Assembly: GCA_004321735.1 (NCBI GenBank)
Contig: SGZB01000011.1
Location: 1-33,895 of the forward strand
Length of the DNA stretch: 33,895 nucleotides
Reading direction: 5' to 3'
Origin: Flavobacteriales bacterium
Lineage (GTDB): Bacteria; Bacteroidota; Bacteroidia; Flavobacteriales; Flavobacteriaceae
Under the pieces are notes generated by a model. The model did not search any database and was not told where the DNA came from. It saw only the letters and a list, made by a program, of their open reading frames with translations. The position numbers and the translations under genes were made by a program. Shown here one piece after another: positions 26,769 through 33,895 of the stretch. The number at the start of each line of letters is the position of its first letter. The first letter of the stretch is position 1.

Positions 26769-29700
26769 ATGGATAACAAAATCTTTTTTGGGAAAACTGA
26801 ATCCTATCTAAGGGATAAAGATGTAAGTGGTAAAGAAATTTCAATTAAAGGAGAAAACTTTTATAAAATTGAAAATCTGGATTCAATGAAGCCATTTTTT
26901 ATGAGCATAGTAAGCCCATATAATCATTGGCTTTTTATATCGAGTAATGGTTCATTATCAGCTGGAAGAAAAAATTCAAACAATGCATTATTTCCGTACT
27001 ACACAGATGATAAAATAACAGAACTTCAGGATGTTACTGGGAACAAAACAATTATTAAAATTTCATATGAAGATAAGCTTTCGTTGTGGGAGCCATTTTC
27101 TTTAAGGCACTACGGTCTTTATGATATAGAAAGAAATTTATATAAAAACTTAAAAGGGAATAAAGTAATCTTTGAAGAAATTAATAATTCTCTTGGACTA
27201 GTTTATAAATACCAATGGTCTTCATGTGATGAATTTGGATTTGTTAAGAAATCTAGTTTAACAAACAATAATGATAAATCAGTTCAGATTGAATTATTAG
27301 ACGGAATACAAAATATTTTGCCATGGGGAGTTGATGAATCACTTCAAAATTCTACTAGTAACTTGGTAGATGCGTACAAAAGGAATGAGCTTGAAAAATT
27401 TTCTAAAATTGGAATTTATGCATTGAGCGCGATAATAGTTGATAAAGCTGAGCCAAGTGAAGCTCTAAAAGCGAATATTGCTTGGTCAACAGGATTTGAT
27501 AAATGTAAAATTTTGATATCATCTCTTCAATTAGATAATTTCAGGAAGAATTTTGACATTTCTCAAGAGGAAGATGTTAAAGCTGAAAAAGGTGCCTATT
27601 TTATAAATTCTGATTTTGAATTGAGCTCTAATCAAAAAAAGACTTGGCATATTGCTTGTGACGTAAATAAATCTTCATCTGAAATAATAAAACTTAAAAA
27701 TACCCTCACAAAACAGAAAAATATTTCTGATAAATTAGATAATTGTGTAGAAAAAGCATCAGACGACCTATTAAAATTAGTTGGATCGTCAGATGGTTTG
27801 CAAACTTCGAATAGAAGATTAAGAAACATCCGTCATTTCTCAAATACTCTTTTCAATATTATGAGAGGTGGAATATTTGATGATCATTATAATATTGAAA
27901 AATCAGATTTTAGTGAGTATGTTAAGAGATCAAATAAAAAAGTCTATTCAAAAAAGAAGGATTTAATTAATAATCTTCCTGATAATTTTGATATTAAAAA
28001 GCTAAGATTTTTATGTGAAAGTGATGATGATAAGAATTTTATAAGACTCTGTTACGAGTACTTACCTTTGAAGTTTAGCAGAAGACACGGGGATCCAAGT
28101 AGACCTTGGAACAAATTTTCTATCAATACAAGAAATGAAATTGATAACTCAAAAATTCTTGATTATCAGGGAAATTGGAGAGATATTTTTCAAAACTGGG
28201 AAGCTTTAGCTTACTCATATCCAGAATTCATTGAGGGAATGATTTGTAAATTTTTAAATTCAACAACTTTTGATGGATATAACCCGTACCGAGTTACCAA
28301 ATATGGTTTTGATTGGGAAACTATTGAGCCTGATAATCCTTGGACATATATTGGGTATTGGGGTGATCATCAAATAATTTATTTACTGAAGTTCTTAGAA
28401 TTTATTGAAGATTATTACCCTGGAAAAATTAAAAAATATTTAGATCATGATTTTTTTGTTTATGCAAATGTTCCTTATAGAATAAAAAGTCATGACGAAA
28501 TTTTAAAAGATCCAAAAAATACAATTGATTTTGATCATGAATGTGAAGAAAAAATTCTTAGAAGAAGAGAAAGATTTGGAATCGATGGAGCTCTACTCAG
28601 AGATGAAAACTACTTTATTATTAAAGTCAATTTTATTGAGAAAATCTTAGCAACGACACTAGCAAAAATTTCAAACTTTATACCAGAAGCTGGTATTTGG
28701 ATGAACACTCAACGACCTGAATGGAATGATGCAAATAATGCTTTAGTAGGGAATGGTGTTTCAATGGTTACTTTATACTACTTAAGAAGATTCCTGGAAT
28801 ATTTTAAAAATATAATTGATAAGTATATTCTATCTGAATACGATTTGTCCTCAGAATTAAAAAATTATTTTGATCAAGTCTATAATTCATTGAAAACTAA
28901 TGAAAATCTAACTAGTAGCTCTATCAATGACGGTGACAGAAAAACTATTTTAGACCTGTTGGGAACAGCAGCCAGTTCTTATAGAAATTCAATTTATAAA
29001 AATGGTTTTTCAGGTGAAAGAAGCCTAATTAACAAAAAAGATTTACTTGATTTTACTGAAATAGCTATAAAATTCCTAGATCATTCAATTAAAGCAAATA
29101 AAAGAGCTGACGGATTATATCACGCCTATAATTTAATCACACTTGATGACAATTCAGTAAAAATCTCTTATTTACCTGAAATGCTTGAAGGTCAAGTTGC
29201 AATTTTGAGTTCGAAAGCATTAAATACTGAAGAAAATTTAAATGTATTAAATAGTTTGAGAGGAAGTAAATTATTTAGACCTGATCAATACAGCTATTTA
29301 TTATATCCTAATAAAAATCTTCCGGGATTTTTAGAAAAAAACAATATTCAAAAAGAAGATGTTTTAAAATCTAAATTATTAACAGATCTTTTAAATGATG
29401 ATAATAGACAAATTATCGTTAAAGATTGTGAAGATGGATATCATTTCAATGGCTCATTCAACAATATAAATTCATTAATTGATGCTTTAAAAAATCTTCC
29501 TGAAAAATATAGCGACACAATTAAAAAGGAAAGAAATTTTATTTATGATTTATTCGAAAAAGTTTTCGATCATAAATCTTTTACCGGGAGGTCGGGAACT
29601 TTTTATGGCTATGAGGGTCTAGGTTCAATCTACTGGCATATGGTCTCTAAACTAAAATTAGCAGTTTATGAAGTAACAAATAAAGCTATTATTTCAAATA

Positions 29701-30233
29701 GTAATGATAAAGTCGTGGGTCAATTATTTGATCATTATTTTGAAATTAATGAAGGTATTGGAGTAAACAAGTCGCCTGATTTATATGGTGCTTTTCCGAC
29801 TGATCCTTATTCTCATACACCATTTGGAAGGGGAGCACAACAGCCTGGAATGACCGGTCAAGTAAAGGAAGATATTATAAGCAGATTCGGTGAGCTAGGT
29901 GTCAGAGTTAAAGAGGGTAAAATTTCATTTGATACAACAATTTTGAGAAAAGATGAATTTATAAATGACAAGAGTAAGTTTAAATATGTTGATTATAACA
30001 ACAATATTCAACATGTTGAATTAGAAGAAAAATCACTAGGATTTAGTATTTGCCAAGTGCCAGTAATTTATCATCTATCAAATAAAGCTGAAACAGTAAT
30101 TTCATTTTCAAATGGAGAAAAAAATAAAATTAATGGAAATGAAATTGATCAAATTAATAGTAAAAAAATATTTGAAAGAACAAACGAAATACAAAGGATT
30201 GATGTATTAACACCAAATAAGAAAAATAAATGA
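26769..30233 (+). CDS. GH149/GH94-like glycoside phosphorylase, probable beta-1,3-glucan phosphorylase
   Basis: 1154 residues, no signal peptide, so cytosolic. Layout fits the GH94-GH149 fold: an N-terminal beta-sandwich (FFGKTESYLRDK, FISSNGSLSAGRKN), a helical linker, an (alpha/alpha)6 barrel and a C-terminal jelly roll. The barrel carries IGYWGDHQI and RPEWNDANNALVGNG, where Asp654 aligns with the general acid of the GH94 'DWND' motif. GRSGTFYGYEGLGSIYWHM later in the chain is a likely phosphate-site region. Length and overall pattern agree with bacterial GH149 beta-1,3-glucan phosphorylases, which release glucose-1-phosphate; 1,2-beta-oligoglucan phosphorylase (GH94) is the main alternative. 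Start: ATG 26769; a GTG at 26703 would add 22 unlikely residues. Its TGA overlaps the next ATG by four bases (ATGA). Confidence 0.7.
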   Translation: MDNKIFFGKTESYLRDKDVSGKEISIKGENFYKIENLDSMKPFFMSIVSPYNHWLFISSNGSLSAGRKNSNNALFPYYTDDKITELQDVTGNKTIIKISYEDKLSLWEPFSLRHYGLYDIERNLYKNLKGNKVIFEEINNSLGLVYKYQWSSCDEFGFVKKSSLTNNNDKSVQIELLDGIQNILPWGVDESLQNSTSNLVDAYKRNELEKFSKIGIYALSAIIVDKAEPSEALKANIAWSTGFDKCKILISSLQLDNFRKNFDISQEEDVKAEKGAYFINSDFELSSNQKKTWHIACDVNKSSSEIIKLKNTLTKQKNISDKLDNCVEKASDDLLKLVGSSDGLQTSNRRLRNIRHFSNTLFNIMRGGIFDDHYNIEKSDFSEYVKRSNKKVYSKKKDLINNLPDNFDIKKLRFLCESDDDKNFIRLCYEYLPLKFSRRHGDPSRPWNKFSINTRNEIDNSKILDYQGNWRDIFQNWEALAYSYPEFIEGMICKFLNSTTFDGYNPYRVTKYGFDWETIEPDNPWTYIGYWGDHQIIYLLKFLEFIEDYYPGKIKKYLDHDFFVYANVPYRIKSHDEILKDPKNTIDFDHECEEKILRRRERFGIDGALLRDENYFIIKVNFIEKILATTLAKISNFIPEAGIWMNTQRPEWNDANNALVGNGVSMVTLYYLRRFLEYFKNIIDKYILSEYDLSSELKNYFDQVYNSLKTNENLTSSSINDGDRKTILDLLGTAASSYRNSIYKNGFSGERSLINKKDLLDFTEIAIKFLDHSIKANKRADGLYHAYNLITLDDNSVKISYLPEMLEGQVAILSSKALNTEENLNVLNSLRGSKLFRPDQYSYLLYPNKNLPGFLEKNNIQKEDVLKSKLLTDLLNDDNRQIIVKDCEDGYHFNGSFNNINSLIDALKNLPEKYSDTIKKERNFIYDLFEKVFDHKSFTGRSGTFYGYEGLGSIYWHMVSKLKLAVYEVTNKAIISNSNDKVVGQLFDHYFEINEGIGVNKSPDLYGAFPTDPYSHTPFGRGAQQPGMTGQVKEDIISRFGELGVRVKEGKISFDTTILRKDEFINDKSKFKYVDYNNNIQHVELEEKSLGFSICQVPVIYHLSNKAETVISFSNGEKNKINGNEIDQINSKKIFERTNEIQRIDVLTPNKKNK

Positions 30234-31222
30234 AGAAATTGATTGTTTTTACTTCTCTAATATTTGCTTTACTTGCAGAAAGCCCTGAGTTAAATAAGGT
30301 TGAAATTCAAAACAATAAATTAAATGTTAATGGTACTGAATATTTTATAAAAGGTATCTGTTATGATCCTGTACCCATTGGAAAAACAAAAAGAAATTTT
30401 AGTACTATTGACAAAGATTTATTGTTGATGCAAGAAGCTGGCATTAACACAATAAGAGTTTACTCTCCGATAGATGAACTCGCTATTTTGAATAAAATTG
30501 ATAAAGCAGGAATTAAAGTAATTACAAGTTTTGGTTATAATCAAAATGGATATTATGACATTTTAAGCGGAACATATATCGATTATATAAATAAATATAA
30601 AGATCATAATGCAATACTGCTCTGGGAGTTAGGTAATGAATATAATTATCATCCTGAGTGGTTTAATATGAATATTGACAATTGGTATTTAACAATGAAT
30701 AATGCTGCAAAAAAAATTAAACAGATTGATAAAAATCATCCTGTTTCAACAGCACATGGCGAAATTCCTAATAAAAAAGCCAGGGAAATGGTATCAAATA
30801 TAGATATGTGGGGGATTAATGTTTACAGATGGGATGATCCAACTCCTGTAATTGAAGAGTGGGAAAAAGTAAGTGATTTGCCACTTTATTTTTCTGAAAT
30901 TGGAAGTGATAGCTATATGACAAAAGATTATAATGAATTTAAAAAAGGAATAAATGAAGATGCGCAAGCAGCAGCCAATCACAACATAATCAAAAATGTT
31001 TTCAGAATGAAAGATAGATTAACTGGGCTTGTAATTTTTCAGTTTGTTGATGGGTTATGGAAAGCAGGTAATCCTGAAAAACAAGATATTGGTGGTTGGG
31101 CACCTAATAGTATTGGAGTTCCTTATGATGGAAGCCCAAATGAAGAATTTTGGGGAATTGTGGATATAAATAGAAACAAAAAGAAAACATTTGAAGTAAT
31201 CAAGAAGTTTTTCAACAATTAA
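30230..31222 (+). CDS. Exported clan GH-A glycoside hydrolase, probable beta-glucanase
   Basis: 330 residues. The N-terminus MKKLIVFTSLIFALLAES looks like a signal peptide, so the enzyme is probably periplasmic. A single TIM barrel follows: VNGTEYFIKGICYDP opens it, AGINTIRVYSPIDE gives the beta-2/beta-3 region, LLWELGNEYNY holds the acid/base Glu137, WGINVYRWDD follows, and LYFSEIGSD holds the nucleophile Glu223. Both acids mark a retaining clan GH-A enzyme. The opening resembles GH2 TIM barrels and GH72 glucanosyltransferases; I cannot fix the family. Trp-rich segments near the C-terminus could line sugar subsites. It is translationally coupled to the phosphorylase and followed after 2 nt by the transporter, so trimming of the same glycan is the likely role. 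Confidence 0.7.
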   Translation: MKKLIVFTSLIFALLAESPELNKVEIQNNKLNVNGTEYFIKGICYDPVPIGKTKRNFSTIDKDLLLMQEAGINTIRVYSPIDELAILNKIDKAGIKVITSFGYNQNGYYDILSGTYIDYINKYKDHNAILLWELGNEYNYHPEWFNMNIDNWYLTMNNAAKKIKQIDKNHPVSTAHGEIPNKKAREMVSNIDMWGINVYRWDDPTPVIEEWEKVSDLPLYFSEIGSDSYMTKDYNEFKKGINEDAQAAANHNIIKNVFRMKDRLTGLVIFQFVDGLWKAGNPEKQDIGGWAPNSIGVPYDGSPNEEFWGIVDINRNKKKTFEVIKKFFNN

Positions 31223-31224
31223 AA

Positions 31225-32616
31225 ATGAAATCAAAAGTTACCAACTTAGAAAAAATTGCTTTTGGATTTGGAATGTTAGCAAATCAAATGTTCCCTGCTG
31301 CACTGGGTATTTTTATTATTGTATTAATTCAAGACTTGGGATTTGCTGCAATTATGTGGGGTATATTACAATTTGCTCCACGACTATTTGATGCGATTAC
31401 AGACCCTCTGATGGGTTTCATATCTGATAATACTAAATCAAAATGGGGACGTAGAAGGCAGTATGTATTAATTGGTGGAATATTAATGGGTATATCATAC
31501 ATTGCTATGTGGCAGATTTATGCAGAAAACGGTTTAACATACAATTTTGTTTATTTCCTACTGTGGTCACTAGTCTTTTATCTTGGTTTAACAATATTTA
31601 GTGTTCCTTATGTTGCAATGGGCTATGAAATGAGTGATGATTTTCATGAAAGAACTCAAATCATGGCAATTGCACAGTTTATTGGACAGTGGGCCTGGGT
31701 AATTGCACCATGGTTTTGGATAATTCTGTATGACCCAGAGATTTATCCTCAAGGTGCTGATCAGGGTGTTAGAGAATTATCTATTTGGGTAGCTATTGCC
31801 TGCACTCTTTTTGCTATTGCTCCAGCAATATTTATTAGAAGCAAATCAACAATAGATAGATCAGACTTAGTTCCAATCAATACAGCAAATATTGGAAATA
31901 GTATTAAAAATATTTTTATCACTGCTTTTGGGGCTTTTAAGATTAAACCTTTTAGAAGAATAGCAATTGCTACTTTTCTGGTATTTAATTCTTTTCAAGT
32001 AATTGCTCCATTTACTTTTTTAATAATAGTTCATTATCTATTTGGCAGTGATACAACAGCTGCAGGATATTGGCCAGCTCTTCATGGTTCAATTGGTGCA
32101 CTTATTACTTCATTTTTTGTGATACCACTCATTACTTTTATCTCGAGAAAAATAGGAAAAAAGAAAGCATTTATAATATCTCAGTTAGTTTCAGTTATAG
32201 GTTATGTTTTATTTTGGTTTTTATTTATTCCAGGTAAACCTTACATGTTCTTATACGCTTTACCTTTCCATTCTTTTGGTATAGGTAGCTTATTTACAAT
32301 TATGATGTCAATGACAGCTGATATTTGTGACTTGGATGAGCTTGAAAATGGAACTAGAAGAGAAGGTGTTCTAGGTGCAGTTTATTGGTGGATGGTAAAA
32401 TTAGGGTTCGGAGTTGCAGGTCTTCTAAGTGGATTAACTTTACAATTTGTCGGCTTTGATGCAGAAAATGTAACTGAATTTGCAATTGATGGAATGAGAA
32501 TGTTTTATACAGTTATCCCAATCATAGGAATTTTTATAGCAATCTACTTAATGAAAGATTACGAGATTAATGAGAAAAGAGCTAATGAAATAAAGAAATT
32601 ATTAAATAAAAAATAA
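31225..32616 (+). CDS. GPH-family (MelB-like) sugar:cation symporter
   Basis: 463 residues with about 12 transmembrane helices and no signal peptide, in the inner membrane. The MFS_2/GPH hallmarks are present: RLFDAITDPLMGFISDNT and KWGRRRQYVLIGG in the loop between helices 2 and 3, VPYVAMGYEMSDDFHERT near helix 4, and MTADICDLDELENGTRREG in the C-terminal half. Members carry glycosides, pentosides or hexuronides with Na+ or H+. It is last in the cassette with the phosphorylase and the exported glycosidase, so the cargo is probably a short beta-gluco-oligosaccharide. The cation cannot be told from sequence, though Na+ would suit a marine cell. Confidence 0.9.
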   Translation: MKSKVTNLEKIAFGFGMLANQMFPAALGIFIIVLIQDLGFAAIMWGILQFAPRLFDAITDPLMGFISDNTKSKWGRRRQYVLIGGILMGISYIAMWQIYAENGLTYNFVYFLLWSLVFYLGLTIFSVPYVAMGYEMSDDFHERTQIMAIAQFIGQWAWVIAPWFWIILYDPEIYPQGADQGVRELSIWVAIACTLFAIAPAIFIRSKSTIDRSDLVPINTANIGNSIKNIFITAFGAFKIKPFRRIAIATFLVFNSFQVIAPFTFLIIVHYLFGSDTTAAGYWPALHGSIGALITSFFVIPLITFISRKIGKKKAFIISQLVSVIGYVLFWFLFIPGKPYMFLYALPFHSFGIGSLFTIMMSMTADICDLDELENGTRREGVLGAVYWWMVKLGFGVAGLLSGLTLQFVGFDAENVTEFAIDGMRMFYTVIPIIGIFIAIYLMKDYEINEKRANEIKKLLNKK

Positions 32617-32670
32617 TATGTCGTATAGAGAAGAAAGCTTATTCTAAAGAACAGATTTAAAAATTTATTT

Positions 32671-32678
32671 TATATTTG
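32671..32678 (+). promoter_or_regulatory. -7 promoter box of initiator tRNA gene
   Basis: TATATTTG is an exact TAnnTTTG match, ending 10 nt before the tRNA 5' end, with the same octamer and spacing as for tRNA-Val. It implies independent transcription from the upstream sugar cassette. Confidence 0.75.
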
Positions 32679-32688
32679 CCATCCACAT

Positions 32689-32761
<73 letters not shown>

Positions 32762-32771
32762 CTAAAACAAT

Positions 32772-32812
32772 AAAACGGTTATACTTTTTTTAAAGTGTAG
32801 CCGTTTTTTTTT
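32772..32812 (+). terminator. Intrinsic terminator after initiator tRNA
   Basis: Arms 32772-32784 and 32795-32807 form a 13-bp stem around AACGGTTATAC/GTGTAGCCGTT, including two G-U pairs in RNA, with an A/T-rich 10-nt loop and a run of T to 32812. It starts 10 nt after the tRNA. Confidence 0.85.
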
Positions 32813-32830
32813 AATATAGATCATTTAATT

Positions 32831-32838
32831 CAAATTTG
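32831..32838 (+). promoter_or_regulatory. Possible -7 box of the S9 peptidase gene
   Basis: CAAATTTG matches TAnnTTTG at all but the first base and lies 37 nt before the ATG, similar to the porin gene spacing. It lies directly after the tRNA terminator, where a promoter is needed. A chance match cannot be excluded. Confidence 0.3.
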
Positions 32839-32875
32839 TAACTTACTAATAATTAAAATCTTAAGAAACTATGCT

Positions 32876-33895
32876 ATGAAAAATTTTCTTTCATCTTTAT
32901 TTGTTATATGTATATTATATGCTCAAAGTCAAGAAAAGAATAGACTTTCACTAGAACATTATAAAAATTATGAGTGGACTTCAAATCCAAAACTTTCACC
33001 AGATGGCGAGCAAATACTTTACTCAAGAACATGGATTAATCTTGTTGATGATAAACGAGAAACCGACCTATGGATTATGAATAATGATGGTTCAACCAAC
33101 AGATTTTTTATGAATGGATCTAATGGAAAATGGTCTCCAAATGAAAATAAAATTGCTTTTACTAAAAAAGGTGAACCTAATGGTACGCAAATTTTTGTAA
33201 AATATCTTGGTGTTGAAGGTGATCCTACTCAAATTACAAAGTTAGAAAAATCACCATCTAATATAGAATGGTCTCCCGATGGTAAATATATTGCATTTTT
33301 AATGCATGTTTCATCTGATCCGGCTTTAAAACCAATTGGAGTTCCGAATCGCCCAAAAGGTGCTAAATGGACTGAAGCTCCTAATGTAATAGATCAAGTT
33401 GATTATAGTCAGGATCGAGTAGGTTTTCTTGAAAGGGGATTTAGTCAATTATTTATTGTTCCAGCTGATGGAGGAACTGCAAGACAAATTACATTTGGAG
33501 AATATGACGATGTTTCTGGAGGAATTACATGGACAAGAGACAGTAAAAAAATAATCTTTAGCAGCTATCAGAAACCCGAAGCCGAATATGCAAGAGGACA
33601 ATCAAACCTTTATTCAGTTGATATAAATAATTTAGAAATTAATGAATTGACAACTAGAGAAGGAACAGAGTCATCTCCTAAAGTTTCGCCTGACGGAACT
33701 AAGGTTGCATTTATAGGCTCTACATGGTCTAAAAACTTTTACAATGACCGTAAAATGTATGTAATGAATATTGATGGCTCAGATTTAGAATGCGTTACAT
33801 CTAGTTTAGATCAAACACCTAGCTCTGCTTTTTGGTCAAGTAACAGCTCAGGAGTATATTTTAATGTAAGAGAATATGGTCAAAGCAATGTATAT
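32876..33895 (+). CDS. S9-type (prolyl oligopeptidase family) peptidase, N-terminal part, cut by window end
   Basis: 340 residues are seen and the frame runs off the right edge. A signal peptide (MKNFLSSLFVICILYAQSQ) precedes LEHYKNYEWTSNPKLSPDG. Repeated WD40/PD40 blades follow, each with the 'SPDG' type turn: LSPDGEQILYSR, WSPNENKIAFTK, WSPDGKYIAFL, WTRDSKKIIFSS, VSPDGTKVAFIG. This is the N-terminal beta-propeller of exported S9 dipeptidyl/oligopeptidases; the Ser-Asp-His hydrolase domain would lie beyond the window, so activity is inferred. A TolB-like propeller protein is the alternative. A second ATG 5 nt upstream is out of frame. Confidence 0.85.
   Translation, partial: MKNFLSSLFVICILYAQSQEKNRLSLEHYKNYEWTSNPKLSPDGEQILYSRTWINLVDDKRETDLWIMNNDGSTNRFFMNGSNGKWSPNENKIAFTKKGEPNGTQIFVKYLGVEGDPTQITKLEKSPSNIEWSPDGKYIAFLMHVSSDPALKPIGVPNRPKGAKWTEAPNVIDQVDYSQDRVGFLERGFSQLFIVPADGGTARQITFGEYDDVSGGITWTRDSKKIIFSSYQKPEAEYARGQSNLYSVDINNLEINELTTREGTESSPKVSPDGTKVAFIGSTWSKNFYNDRKMYVMNIDGSDLECVTSSLDQTPSSAFWSSNSSGVYFNVREYGQSNVY

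Noticed and set aside
32617-32670. Weak inverted repeat around AAGCTT after the transporter gene as an operon terminator
   Set aside because: The stem is short and interrupted and lacks a T run. No terminator for the sugar cassette can be supported before the tRNA hairpin.

Overview
The window is a gene-dense, very AT-rich stretch of chromosome that reads as a marine Flavobacteriia-type Bacteroidota. Four things point there: good matches to the Bacteroidota -7 promoter box (TAnnTTTG) in front of several genes; absence of clear Shine-Dalgarno sites; families typical of the phylum (the outer-membrane 'putative porin' beside rnhB, a DUF5117-type zinc metalloprotease, a DUF4136 lipoprotein, LysRS with a C-terminal extension); and an NhaD-type sodium/proton antiporter together with a beta-glucan phosphorylase cassette, which suit a marine setting. 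The genus cannot be fixed from this sequence. I see no insertion sequence, prophage, CRISPR array or rRNA.

Layout. 1-420: end of a cupin protein, a bidirectional terminator, and tRNA-Val on the minus strand. 421-2957 (minus): nhaD then folC, sharing one base. 3124-9085 (plus): gltBD, the two NADPH-type glutamate synthase subunits. 9074-10954 (minus): putative porin with a TTG start. 11008-13927 (plus): rnhB and a lipoprotein with a C-terminal propeller-like region. 13916-14626 (minus): lipB. 14694-18901 (plus): lysS and a secreted zinc metalloprotease. 18898-19674 (minus): glucosaminidase with LysM. 19749-20258 (plus): DUF4136 lipoprotein. 20253-22859 (minus): alaS. 22944-24238 (plus): M23 envelope peptidase and a MerR-type regulator. 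24239-26478 (minus): era then der. 26769-32616 (plus): a tight three-gene sugar cassette. 32689-32761: initiator tRNA with its own promoter and terminator. 32876-end: N-terminal half of an S9-type peptidase.

Most of the window is housekeeping: nitrogen assimilation, folate, lipoate, tRNA charging, ribosome-assembly GTPases and envelope maintenance. The accessory part is the 26.5-32.6 kb cassette: a GH149/GH94-like glycoside phosphorylase without a signal peptide, a small clan GH-A glycosidase with a probable signal peptide, and a GPH-type sugar:cation symporter. My reading is periplasmic trimming of a beta-glucan (most likely beta-1,3, laminarin-type), ion-driven import of short oligosaccharides, and cytosolic phosphorolysis to glucose-1-phosphate. 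It has no SusC/SusD pair, and it sits behind the largest non-coding gap of the window, which holds an inverted repeat that could be an operator.

The genome is packed tightly: all five convergent protein-gene pairs overlap or abut with no terminator between them, while both tRNA genes have their own promoter and hairpin.
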